Part shown: positions 24,918 to 34,014 of the stretch, piece by piece
Position numbering within the stretch: the stretch's first letter is position 1
Layout: the number at the start of each line of letters is the position of its first letter
DNA from: Jaenimonas drosophilae
Taxonomy: Eukaryota; Euglenozoa; Kinetoplastea; Trypanosomatida; Trypanosomatidae
Reading direction: 5' to 3'
NCBI GenBank assembly: GCA_030849065.1
Contig: JASAON010001585.1
Span: 1 to 64,000 of the forward strand
DNA length: 64,000 bases
The notes under the pieces: model-generated
Seen by the model: only the letters and a program-made list of their open reading frames with translations
The model's database searches: none
Told to the model about the DNA's origin: nothing
Position numbers and translations under genes: made by a program

Positions 24918-27900
24918 ATGTTGTGCTCTCCTCGCAATGAAAGTGTCAAGGAGGCCTTCATCAGGATGAATGGCGGCGCCGCCGTGGCCAATGACTTTCT
25001 TGTGGCCTTCGTGGAGGTGATGATGCGAGAGGCGCACTGCTCCGCGGCGGAGATTCACGCATTTCAGATGGAGGAGCTGAAGTTTCCCGTTGGGCAGCTG
25101 CCGCGGGAGATGGTGAAGGCCGTGAGCGATGCGCTCTTCAAGTGTGCGACGAGTGAGCTCGTGTGGAGGCTTCTCGCCGTGGATGGCATTAGCGGCACAA
25201 GCACAGAGGAAATGACGAATGATATGTCTGTGCTGCGTTCGACGGGTGCCCTACACACAAGCATCGCCTCCCTCTTTGCCTCCACACGTCAGGCCACCAC
25301 AACATGCCTACGCACCGTCCTGGATGCGATGTTGGTCCTCCTCATTCTGCAAGGCAAGATTGCGTGGGCGGTGAAGCTGGTGTTGTTGCTGCTGCGCCAG
25401 GACCAGCTCTGCTTCAGCCGCTTTCGTGGCCTGCTGGTGTTCTTCTACGGCGGCGCAAGGACAAAGGTGCTTTCACGTTGGGAACGGGTGCGTCTTGTGG
25501 TGGAGGCAGTGGAGAAGCACAACTGCCGCATGGAGTTGGTGGTGCAGCGCACGGGAGCGACGGTGCCGATCAATGATTTGCTGCGTGAGGCGGAGCAGCT
25601 CGAGAAGGAGCCTAGCACGACGGAGAAGAAGATGGAGGAATCCTTCTGCCTCCGTGTCTTTGATCCCAAGACGCCAACACAGCCGCACGAAGTGATGTGC
25701 CACGGTCATCGGGGTGTGGTGGCGGCGGTGGCTGATGTGGCGGAGCGCATGAAGTCGGCGGGGAAGGCCACCAAGACCGCCACCAAAGCCCCTTTGGAGC
25801 TCTCCACCCTTGTCCGCCTCGTCTTCAACACACTGCGCATGCGAGAGGTGCCCGAGCGGCTGCGTGAGGCGATGATTGCCAGTGAAGGATGGCTACCTGT
25901 GGTGGAGCTCCGCACGCTCATGGAGGCATCCATCGCACGCATAGGGGCCCCTCTCCCTCCCGAGGTCAGTGGGGTAGCTTCCTTCGTGGAAGACTTGGTG
26001 GCCCACCACGATTGTGTAGCTCGGCTGGAAGTTGGTCGGTGCCCCACAGGCCCCTTTGCCCAACAACGCTGTATGCGGTGCCTCTATGCGCATGAGTGCT
26101 CCCTGGATGATCGACGACGGTTATGGATCAGTGGCATCGCACGCCAATCGGCAGAGGAGCTCCCTGCACGTGGGTGGATCCTTGCGCGGAGGTACTTCCA
26201 CGCACTCAAGTCCGCCACGACCCCCTTCGTGAGCATAACCCGCCTGGGTTTCTTTTCCATCTTCAGCGCAGCGGCCTTGCGTTCCTTTTGGGCGTACAAC
26301 TGTGCCACCGCCACCCCACTCGATGCACATGTGCGTGTGGAGGAGGGCGGAAACCCGTGTGTCTTTATGGAGGTGGACCTCCAGGCCCTCGCTCGTGATG
26401 TGAAGTACATCCGCATCTTTGACGGTCGCACGGAATCTAACACGACCATCGAGAAGTGGTACCTCTTCAGTGGCTACGCCCCCTGCATAGGTGCTAGTGA
26501 CGGAATGCCCGATGTGGTGTACGATGATGATGATGATGATTGGTACCTCAACCTGGCAGTGGACTACCTTCCCAAGGTGTTCCTCACGGGCAGAGTACTC
26601 TCCTTGTCTGGTGTGTGTTCGGAGCAGTTTCTTCTACCAGACGCGCACTTTGATGTTGCCGAGACGCTCGGCGCGGCGCTTCCTGACGTTCCCGCTAACG
26701 GCAGATGCATCAAGATGCCAGTTGGCTACCGCATCAGCAGCGCCTTTCTGCCGGAGAAGTGGAGCCGGCGTGGCGTACATCTCCCAGAGAATAAGTCAGA
26801 ACTGCTGTACTACTTCCCCAGAGAACGTGTGGAGAAGCTCTTTGGCGGTACCACCACCACCCATCTCCCCTCATCCGACGACCAGGCCCCTACACCGTCG
26901 CCGTACGTGGCACCGCAGTCCCAACGCATAGATCTTCCATCCATGCGGGAGAAGGTGCGGGCCTTTGCGGAAAATGAGGCGAGAATCATCATGGATCTCG
27001 AGGTTCCCATCTCCTCCGTGGGCCATCTTGTGCTTAATCGCGCGGCAGATATGTCCGACTTCCGTGCGTGGGTGGAGAGCCTTGGGCTACGTTTGCTGAG
27101 TGAGGAAAAGAATCGGCAGTGCCACATGGAGTCCTTCGTCGTGAAGAAGCTGCACCCATCCCCACAACGTCTGGCGTTGGTGCGCAAGCACTTGAACCTC
27201 TCCGACCGCGTGGATCGCCACACCCTCTCCGCCGCCATGACCCCACAGAGCGTGGATCGCTGCAATAACTACGAGGTGTTGGAGTACATTGGCGATGCCG
27301 TGATGGAGCTGGTGCTGCAGGTGGATAATGCACTCATGTGGCTCCTTCTGGATAAGCGGAAGTCCGCGGCACAGACGTCAATCGTTGCCAACGTGGTGAC
27401 GAAGATTGGCTGCAATCGCGTACTCAGCCGTCTGCTTCCGGAGCTCATTGCTGAGCACCTCGATCATATCCATGGAGGGACCACGGGAGTGAAAACCCGC
27501 GCCGATGTCATGGAGGCGCTCATTGGTGCGGTGTACCACAGCGGATGTGGGCTGGACGGTGTGAGGCACCTTCAGCGGCATCTGTTTGGGCCGCTGGCAC
27601 ACGCAGAGGGGGAGGAGCAAGACGTCGCCGCGGCGTGTCCATATCGATGGGAGGTGGAGGCGGAGCTTGATCAGGTACATGCCTACAACATGGATAGGTT
27701 GGTGGAGGACCGCGATGTGCGTTCCTTCGCGGTGGTGGAGGCAAGCGCGGAGCCATCACGCGTCCATCTTCCGCACGCAGCCTCCTCGCCCTTCCCTCGC
27801 ATTCAGTGGAAGTCGGAGGCCTCCCACTTCACCACGGGAGGTGCGTACAGCTACCGGCGCATCTTTTTGCTCGACGGGCAACGAATGCTGAACCGCATCG

Positions 27901-30233
27901 TGGCCCTGCATCAAGCCCAGCAAATGACCTACTCCAATGAGATACTCACGCCCATTACTCAGCTCGTCTTCGACTTTGATGGGTGCAGCATTCACTCATT
28001 TGCCGTGAAGGACATTGTGTGGAGGTGGTTCCGCCACACTTTCCCAAACTGCGGACCCATGATGATCCTGAATTGCAGCGGAGATCGAAAGAGTGGGGAT
28101 GGCTACAAGTCCTCCTACCACATCCACTTCCCACAAGTGGCCATCAGCATGGAGAGCTACGCCCAGATTCGTCAGAGCTTGGTGTCCTTCATCACCAGCA
28201 CCCTTCGTGGCGCCTATCAACGGTGTGAGGCACTACGTCAGGGGCCTCCACCACAACGCCTCCTAACCTCCCTCTACGTGGAGCGTGAGTTGAAGAAGCT
28301 GAAGGGGTCCTCAGCGCCCATGAAACGCATGTGGTCCTACTGTGGGTATGAGGAGCTGCGTGAGCTGGCCAAGACGTGTCGTGGCGTGCGTCAGAGCGTG
28401 TTGGAGCACATTGCCCATCTTCTCCAGCACGACTTGCAAGGTTTGTGGAGGATCTTTGGCGGTGGCGAGCGCACCACAGCCAACGGTACCCCCACCTCGG
28501 AGGAGAACGTGGTAGTTGATGGAGTGTACGGCATTTTTGATGCTCCACCAGCGCGGGCAGTGGTGCGATGCAGAACAACCGGTCGCACCATCCTGCTTCC
28601 GCTGGAGGAACTGGAGCGTAGCACCTTCCTCCCCGACACCAAGTGGGAGGAGGTGGTGGATGCAGGTCTCTCTGGCAGCATGAAGCTACGCATGTATCTC
28701 TGTGATAAGTACGATATGGTGTATAAGGAAGAACAACGCCCACTGCACTTTGACTCCATGACGTTCGCCCCACATCCGTTGGTGGATAAGCCACTCCGCC
28801 TTGTCTCGGTGGGCAATCGCCAACCTCCTCTAGGCCCGTTTAGATCCGCAGAGGCATGGAAGATGGCGGATGCCATGCGTATCTCGCCTGCAAGCTCGTT
28901 GGATCGCACTTTCTCAGCCTTCGCAGGTGTAACCGACGATGAGCTCATGAAGATGATGGCAAAGGATGTTGGTAAGGTGCAGCCTCTTCACGGCACACCT
29001 CCTACAATGGATTGGCCCCTCATTCGAAGCTGGCATGGCGTACTCTCCATGAGCTCCATGCGCTGCCCACAATACCGCGATGTGGATGGTCGGCTGCATC
29101 ACGCCTGGAATGCCGTGTGTGTGGATGAAGTCGTGGGTGGAGAGAAGGCGTGTGCGGCCAACACCTCACTCGTGGTACGTCCACTTGAGAAGAAGGTGGT
29201 CCATGACCGCCTCGCTGGCATCCACGACGTACTCACACATCGTCCAGCATGGAGAGCCATGCATCCTCCGCCCGCCCGTTCGTGGGATGTGTGGTCCAAC
29301 GCCCTCATGCTGCGTCTGGCGCCAATCAAGCAAGCCACAAAGGCCATGGAAGTTATTCCGAGCCGCGCGCAGCTACCTGTGTGGTGGGAGTACATGGCCT
29401 CGGCGCGGCAGGCGGTACTCTTCATTGCCGGCGATCCAGTCATGGTGGTGCGCGGCTGCTCGAGCCTCACCGAAGGCTTGGCGCCAGTGGCCCAAGGCGG
29501 TCGTGGCGGCATGCAGCGCATGGCACAATACATCATTCCCCACCTCGACTACACCAACACTGAGTGGAACTACCCTTCACTGGGAAACATAATGATGCTG
29601 AGTTTTGGGGTTGAGCAACTTCGTCAGAAGGGTGTGGTGGCACCTCAGCCACCACCTCCCACTTGCAAGCCAAAGACGCAGACCACACCAGCACCCCTCC
29701 TCCCACAGCAGCCAAAGACAGAAGTCTTGAAGGCGAGGCCGCCGGCCATGGCCAACCCATCCCTTGCCACCAATCGTGCACCCAATGCGTGGGTCAAACC
29801 CGTCGAGAGGATGGGCTACACGCACATTGGCATCACCTACACAAATCTTCTTCTCGACAAGGTTGAGCACTGGAGGGAGGAGAACATAGATACGTGGCTG
29901 GAGCATCTGATTGCCCTCCTCAGCATGGATCGCGTGGACCTCTCTCAGGTAATTTTTGTGTGTGCGTCCCGAGCGACGTGTGGAGTCCTCCGCTCAGAGC
30001 CGGCCCTCTGCTACTCAACGGTGGAAGAAGCTGACGGTGTGGCCGCGTGTCGTGAAAACCCCAATTTGGCAGGCTACCGTCGTCGCTTTGCTGCTGTTGT
30101 ACTGCTCTGCGATGGTCCGCAAACGCAGAAGCTTCATGTCCTGGATACTGCACTGGCACTGTGTCGCGAAAAGAAGCCTGCGATGATCTATGTGGGCTCG
30201 GTTCCATCCATGAGGTACTTCCTCGCACCATGA
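24918..30233 (+). CDS. DCL1: Dicer-like RNase III protein with primase-like module
   Basis: A 1771-residue protein from ATG 24918. Residues about 730-890 form an RNase III domain: NNYEVLEYIGDAVMELV at 783-799 and KTRADVMEALIGAVY at 859-873. The four metal ligands fit Glu789, Asp793, Asp863 and Glu866, with spacing as in bacterial RNase III. No helicase, PAZ or dsRNA-binding domain is visible, as known for kinetoplastid Dicer-like proteins. L. braziliensis and T. brucei DCL1 lie at this chromosomal position (from memory). Residues about 1000-1310 carry QLVFDFDG (Asp1019/Asp1021), SSYHIHFP (His1068/His1070) and LHFDSMTF ... PLRLVSVGNRQ (Asp1279), the order of archaeo-eukaryotic primase motifs I-III. 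A Cys cluster lies near 375-392. Likely role: processing dsRNA for RNAi; the primase-like part is inference. Confidence 0.7.
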   Translation: MLCSPRNESVKEAFIRMNGGAAVANDFLVAFVEVMMREAHCSAAEIHAFQMEELKFPVGQLPREMVKAVSDALFKCATSELVWRLLAVDGISGTSTEEMTNDMSVLRSTGALHTSIASLFASTRQATTTCLRTVLDAMLVLLILQGKIAWAVKLVLLLLRQDQLCFSRFRGLLVFFYGGARTKVLSRWERVRLVVEAVEKHNCRMELVVQRTGATVPINDLLREAEQLEKEPSTTEKKMEESFCLRVFDPKTPTQPHEVMCHGHRGVVAAVADVAERMKSAGKATKTATKAPLELSTLVRLVFNTLRMREVPERLREAMIASEGWLPVVELRTLMEASIARIGAPLPPEVSGVASFVEDLVAHHDCVARLEVGRCPTGPFAQQRCMRCLYAHECSLDDRRRLWISGIARQSAEELPARGWILARRYFHALKSATTPFVSITRLGFFSIFSAAALRSFWAYNCATATPLDAHVRVEEGGNPCVFMEVDLQALARDVKYIRIFDGRTESNTTIEKWYLFSGYAPCIGASDGMPDVVYDDDDDDWYLNLAVDYLPKVFLTGRVLSLSGVCSEQFLLPDAHFDVAETLGAALPDVPANGRCIKMPVGYRISSAFLPEKWSRRGVHLPENKSELLYYFPRERVEKLFGGTTTTHLPSSDDQAPTPSPYVAPQSQRIDLPSMREKVRAFAENEARIIMDLEVPISSVGHLVLNRAADMSDFRAWVESLGLRLLSEEKNRQCHMESFVVKKLHPSPQRLALVRKHLNLSDRVDRHTLSAAMTPQSVDRCNNYEVLEYIGDAVMELVLQVDNALMWLLLDKRKSAAQTSIVANVVTKIGCNRVLSRLLPELIAEHLDHIHGGTTGVKTRADVMEALIGAVYHSGCGLDGVRHLQRHLFGPLAHAEGEEQDVAAACPYRWEVEAELDQVHAYNMDRLVEDRDVRSFAVVEASAEPSRVHLPHAASSPFPRIQWKSEASHFTTGGAYSYRRIFLLDGQRMLNRIVALHQAQQMTYSNEILTPITQLVFDFDGCSIHSFAVKDIVWRWFRHTFPNCGPMMILNCSGDRKSGDGYKSSYHIHFPQVAISMESYAQIRQSLVSFITSTLRGAYQRCEALRQGPPPQRLLTSLYVERELKKLKGSSAPMKRMWSYCGYEELRELAKTCRGVRQSVLEHIAHLLQHDLQGLWRIFGGGERTTANGTPTSEENVVVDGVYGIFDAPPARAVVRCRTTGRTILLPLEELERSTFLPDTKWEEVVDAGLSGSMKLRMYLCDKYDMVYKEEQRPLHFDSMTFAPHPLVDKPLRLVSVGNRQPPLGPFRSAEAWKMADAMRISPASSLDRTFSAFAGVTDDELMKMMAKDVGKVQPLHGTPPTMDWPLIRSWHGVLSMSSMRCPQYRDVDGRLHHAWNAVCVDEVVGGEKACAANTSLVVRPLEKKVVHDRLAGIHDVLTHRPAWRAMHPPPARSWDVWSNALMLRLAPIKQATKAMEVIPSRAQLPVWWEYMASARQAVLFIAGDPVMVVRGCSSLTEGLAPVAQGGRGGMQRMAQYIIPHLDYTNTEWNYPSLGNIMMLSFGVEQLRQKGVVAPQPPPPTCKPKTQTTPAPLLPQQPKTEVLKARPPAMANPSLATNRAPNAWVKPVERMGYTHIGITYTNLLLDKVEHWREENIDTWLEHLIALLSMDRVDLSQVIFVCASRATCGVLRSEPALCYSTVEEADGVAACRENPNLAGYRRRFAAVVLLCDGPQTQKLHVLDTALALCREKKPAMIYVGSVPSMRYFLAP

Positions 30234-30932
30234 AGGCAAGCATCCCAACCACATACTACTACTACCCTTTCCTAAGCACGCACGCACCAACACACGCTAT
30301 CGGGCTCCATCCCAACATATCTGTGTTGTTGGGGTCAAGGTACCCCAGAGGTCAATCGTGTGATGTGCTGGAATCTAAGTGAGGTGTTTAGTACGCACAA
30401 GAGCGAGATGTTGAGTCCACCCTCCCCCCCCCCACGACGAGGGTGGAGCTTATCGTGTGGAAGATATAATGTAGGCGGGAAATTATTTCACTATTGTTTT
30501 TTTTTCTTTTTGGCGCCACGCGTCCGTGGGATCAGTTGACAGAGTACGCGGCATGGGTCACAGTGTTTCTGTTGTTGGTAGGTGTTATGTGGTCGGAGTA
30601 TCTTCAGTCCTCGTTCGATTGGGCACACACCCTCTTCGTGGATGCATGATTGTGTCAAAGGGATGTGCCGTGTTGCCTGGTTGTGTGGTGGCTGAGGGTT
30701 TTCACGTCTACTGCTTCTCAATGGTACTAATGGGAACAACCTAAGTAAACCTCCTGGATGGACCTCCCTCATCTTACAGACCACCTGATGGATGGCTGCA
30801 TGCAACGATGGAAGCACGTGTGACGCACCCCTCTCATATCCAATGCTATCTCCTTTTCTTTTGCTATATCGTAGAATCATCTAGCTACCTCACCAATCTT
30901 TCCACCCCCACACACCTCTCTACACACCACTC
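30234..30932 (+). other. Intergenic region before alcohol dehydrogenase
   Basis: A 699-base gap. It contains a C-run at about 30421-30433, a T-run at 30498-30508 and a pyrimidine tract at 30848-30866 ending ATATCGTAG (AG at 30873-30874), a plausible acceptor for the next gene. A 72-codon frame at 30526-30744 has no supporting features and is not called. Confidence 0.5.
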
Positions 30933-31988
30933 ATGGCTACAAAAGCTTTTGGTTGGGCAGCTCAGAATGCCAAGGCTAAGCTGGCCCCCTTTGCCTTCAC
31001 TCGTCGCGCCGTCGGGCCGGAGGATGTGGCCATCACTGTCGACTTCTGCGGTGTGTGCCACAGTGACGTGCACCAAACCCGCGACGAGTGGGGTGGCAGC
31101 ATCTTCCCCATGGTTGCCGGCCACGAGGCTGTGGGCCACGTCGTGGAGGTTGGCCCAAAGGTCAAAAAGTTCCGTGTTGGTGATGCGGTCGGAGTGGGCT
31201 GCATGGTGGACAGCTGCCTCAACTGCCGTCAATGTGGACGTGGCCTGGAGCAGTACTGCTGCGGCCACACAAGCTGGACCTACAACGGCCTCGAGCAGGA
31301 CAACGCCACGCCCACTTACGGCGGCTACTCCAACCGCATGGTGGTGCGGGAGCACTTTGTGCTGCGCATCCCCACCAACCTCGATCTCTGCGCCTCCGCC
31401 CCGCTCCTCTGTGCGGGCGTCACGACGTACTCCCCTCTGAAGTACTGGGGTGTGAAGGCCGGAGACAAGGTGGGCGTGGTTGGCCTTGGAGGTCTGGGCC
31501 ACATGGCCGTGAAGCTGGCCAAGGCCATGGGCGCTGAGGTCACCGTCTTCACCACCACCCAAGGGAAGACCGAGGCTGCGCGTGCGTTGGGCGCGGCCCA
31601 CGTGGTGGTGTCCAAGGATGCCGCGCAGATGGCTGCCGTGAAGGGTACGTTGAGCCTCATTGTGGATACCGTGGGCTGCAGCCACGATCTGATGCCCTAC
31701 GTGGATGCCCTCGACATTGATGGCAAGCTCGCGCTGGTCGGCCTCCCCGAGCACGACCACCCGGCCTTGGACCCGAAGCGCCTGATCGGTGGCCGCAAGA
31801 CCGTCAGCGGCTCGAACATTGGCGGTATCGCCCAAACGCAGGAGATGCTGGATTTTTGTGGTACCCACGGCATCACATCGGATGTGGAGCGCATCAACAT
31901 CGACTACATCAACGAGGCGTACGATCGCATCTTGAAGAGCGACGTCCGCTATCGTTTTGTTATTGATATGTCTTCGTTGAAGGAGTGA
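30933..31988 (+). CDS. NADP-dependent zinc alcohol dehydrogenase (cinnamyl/YahK type)
   Basis: A 351-residue medium-chain dehydrogenase. Catalytic zinc ligands are Cys42 in CGVCHSD and His64-Glu65 in GHE; structural zinc cysteines are Cys95, Cys98, Cys101 and Cys109. The Rossmann motif GLGGLGHMAVKLAKAMGAEV follows near residue 185. The sequence is of the cinnamyl-alcohol-dehydrogenase/YahK group, which reduces aldehydes with NADPH in the cytosol. Length is typical. Leishmania has an NADP-dependent alcohol dehydrogenase at the same place on chromosome 23. No targeting signal is seen. Codon usage is more GC-rich and regular than in neighbours, consistent with high expression. Confidence 0.9.
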   Translation: MATKAFGWAAQNAKAKLAPFAFTRRAVGPEDVAITVDFCGVCHSDVHQTRDEWGGSIFPMVAGHEAVGHVVEVGPKVKKFRVGDAVGVGCMVDSCLNCRQCGRGLEQYCCGHTSWTYNGLEQDNATPTYGGYSNRMVVREHFVLRIPTNLDLCASAPLLCAGVTTYSPLKYWGVKAGDKVGVVGLGGLGHMAVKLAKAMGAEVTVFTTTQGKTEAARALGAAHVVVSKDAAQMAAVKGTLSLIVDTVGCSHDLMPYVDALDIDGKLALVGLPEHDHPALDPKRLIGGRKTVSGSNIGGIAQTQEMLDFCGTHGITSDVERINIDYINEAYDRILKSDVRYRFVIDMSSLKE

Positions 31989-32878
31989 AGATGAGGGGTA
32001 CCTGCGCACGGCTGACTGAGATGGCGCTGCACGGTGTGTTCCATCTCATCTGTTGTCTCGGCACGTTGTTTTCGTTGCTACATGTTTCCGTGGTTTGCAT
32101 CACAAGAGAATCATCATCGATGGGTGAAGTGGGGCGCAAACGACAAAGAAGCGAGCAGGACCCTCTCCCGATCTCTCTCACCCTCGTAACTCCACCCGTT
32201 CTGCCGCCCATGACTGTACGCACAGAACAGTCCTGGAAGCTTCCCCTCCTCTCTTTCATTCGGTTGTGTTTGATTTTGTTGTTGTCCGCCGCTTATGCTT
32301 GATGTGATGCATGCTGCCTGGCAGAAATGACGACCCGCATGGATCATTCTCCGCGAACACCATCTACTTTTTTGTGTGTTTGTTGTTTCTTCGCCGGACC
32401 TATGTTGCGCGTTCGCGCACGTGGGATGATAACGGAAGTACATCAAAAGACAGTAAAAAAACGTTTGCTTGATTCTTTGATTGGCCAGCATGTTCAACTT
32501 CCACCACATCAACACGCTGTCTAGATGGGTGGGTGATGCACTACATGATTTAGTCAGTGCCATAATGATGCATGGTCCTTCACCATGTTGCTGTCTGTCG
32601 CCCTTGTATCACTCATCAATCTCTACGTCTTTGTGTGTGATGTGCGTGCGCTCTGAGCCACGGCTCTTTTTTATCGCTTGTGCTTTTTTTTTCTTGACGT
32701 ACATGGCTAAATTCGTATCTCACTGAACATTCACATATCAATACTGCCGTTTTTTTTCGGACAACGTCATCATCATCTCCTCCTCATCTTCTCAATCACA
32801 CAATACTTACCCAACATAGATTGCTGCCCATTCGCTGCGCTATCGCCCATCTCTCTTCCACAAGCTTCGCCAACAGCC
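31989..32878 (+). other. Intergenic region
   Basis: An 890-base gap with several T-rich runs (about 32675-32695 and 32748-32757). The last pyrimidine-rich stretch, 32765-32817, ends AACATAG with AG at 32818-32819, about 60 bases before ATG 32879. Short open frames are low complexity and not called. Confidence 0.5.
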
Positions 32879-33238
32879 ATGTTCCGTCGTCTCTCCGCCC
32901 GCACCTCCTCCAGCGCCGTCGCCGCCGTCAGCCTTCAGGCCCGCCAGCTTCACTTCCCCATCTCTGCGCCACCGATCGCCATTGAGTACCTCGACAGCGA
33001 TCCGCTTGAGTATGCCGTGCGTACTGAGGCCCGCAAGTGGGGCTTCGACGACATGCAGTACATGCGTGAGCTCGCCTTCGTCCGTATCAAGGAGAACCCC
33101 ACAGTTGGCCAGTTCCGCCAGATGGAGGCCGCGGAGCGTCGCGACATCTTCTGGGGCAGCGACCGCCAGGACTTCTACCGCCACCTCACCTTCACGCTGC
33201 TCGGCCAGCCGGAGCACCTCTACCACCGTGGATGGTAA
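32879..33238 (+). CDS. Small mitochondrial protein, candidate respiratory-chain subunit
   Basis: A 119-residue protein. The first 26 residues (MFRRLSARTSSSAVAAVSLQ...) are rich in Arg, Ser and Ala and lack acidic residues, a classic mitochondrial presequence. The mature part is compact, soluble and rich in aromatic and charged residues (EARKWGFDDMQYMRELAFVR; SDRQDFYRHLTFTLLGQPEH). Codon usage is strongly biased, suggesting abundant expression. Such features fit the kinetoplastid-specific subunits of cytochrome oxidase, ATP synthase or complex II, but I cannot say which. The ATG is preceded by a good acceptor. Confidence 0.6.
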   Translation: MFRRLSARTSSSAVAAVSLQARQLHFPISAPPIAIEYLDSDPLEYAVRTEARKWGFDDMQYMRELAFVRIKENPTVGQFRQMEAAERRDIFWGSDRQDFYRHLTFTLLGQPEHLYHRGW

Positions 33239-34014
33239 GCGGTCATGGCACACCGTGCCTCCCGTGCCAACAGCATGTGATGTTGTGTGCGATGATGATG
33301 ATGATCTTCATTGTGTTGCACGCATATCATTGATGTTGTGCCGTGTAGCCCTTCTTTTTAATGGAAAGCAAAGCACAAAAGACGTAGAATGAAGTGCAAC
33401 GGTGGAAGCAGCGTCCTTGGCGATTATGCTCAACCAGACGCAGCTCTAGTCGCTGTAGCTTTGGTGGTCATTGCAGAGGCATCGCCCTCCGTTGTACCTT
33501 GTTCTCTAGGAGAGTAGTCTAGGTATCTCATGTAGGAAACGAGCGTGCATCTATGCTCACTCCCGAAGAGGGAGTTGGGCCTCATCCAATGACGGTGGCG
33601 TCGTGTCACGTTGATCCTCTCGTACTCCTGAATAACTACTACTTTTTTTCTTCTTCTTCTTGACAATTTTCTCTTCGTGTAGGTAGTTTGTACCTTAGTG
33701 TACGCACACTCAGCCAATAAGAGTCTCCTCCAGGATCACCTGCATCCCTCGCCACAGGCCACCAACAACACTTCTCTTTGCCTGTGATACTGGTTGACTA
33801 GTGATTCCGTCGTGTACTTCCATTTCATTGTTTTCATTGGGTGATTTGCAGATCTCCACTTACCTCGTGCAAAAAAAAAAAGCACAACACAACATTTATT
33901 CCTTCAGCCACACTTGGAGGGAGAACAGAGCCCGCTCACTTGCTGTTATTCAACAACAACAAATCTTTGAGGTGCAGCCTCTGTACGTCTCCACCTACAC
34001 CTGGTGAGAGAAGG
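33239..34014 (+). other. Intergenic region with structured block and ABCG acceptor
   Basis: A 776-base gap. From about 33430 to 33640 it holds the hairpin-rich block listed separately. A pyrimidine tract at 33635-33680 follows, and a later one at 33818-33849 ends GATTTGCAG (AG at 33850-33851), the likely spliced-leader acceptor for the ABCG gene with ATG at 34015. Confidence 0.5.
33430..33640 (-). ncRNA. Candidate structured RNA or LSU-rRNA-like fragment (minus strand)
   Basis: Read on the minus strand, 33626-33615 is AGTACGAGAGGA, the universal sarcin-ricin core of large-subunit rRNA. Downstream on the same strand are hairpins: ACTCCC/GGGAGT (33559-33564 with 33570-33575), GAGCGT/ATGCTC (33541-33546 with 33553-33558), and a nested TACCT/AGGTA stem (33495-33499 with 33521-33525) enclosing CTCT/AGAG. 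Kinetoplastid LSU rRNA is split into several small pieces, one of which carries this domain, so a displaced copy is conceivable. I could not confirm homology beyond the 12-mer, and the bases next to it do not form the usual closing stem. Treat as a candidate only. Confidence 0.3.

Noticed and set aside
25314..25370. LRTVLDAMLVLLILQ in the Dicer-like protein as a degenerate second RNase III signature
   Set aside because: Only the Asp-Ala and hydrophobic pattern match; the key Glu and Gly are missing and no second motif follows at the right distance.
30600..30640. CGTTCGATTGGG resembling a tRNA B box
   Set aside because: No matching A box, acceptor stem or cloverleaf could be formed around it.
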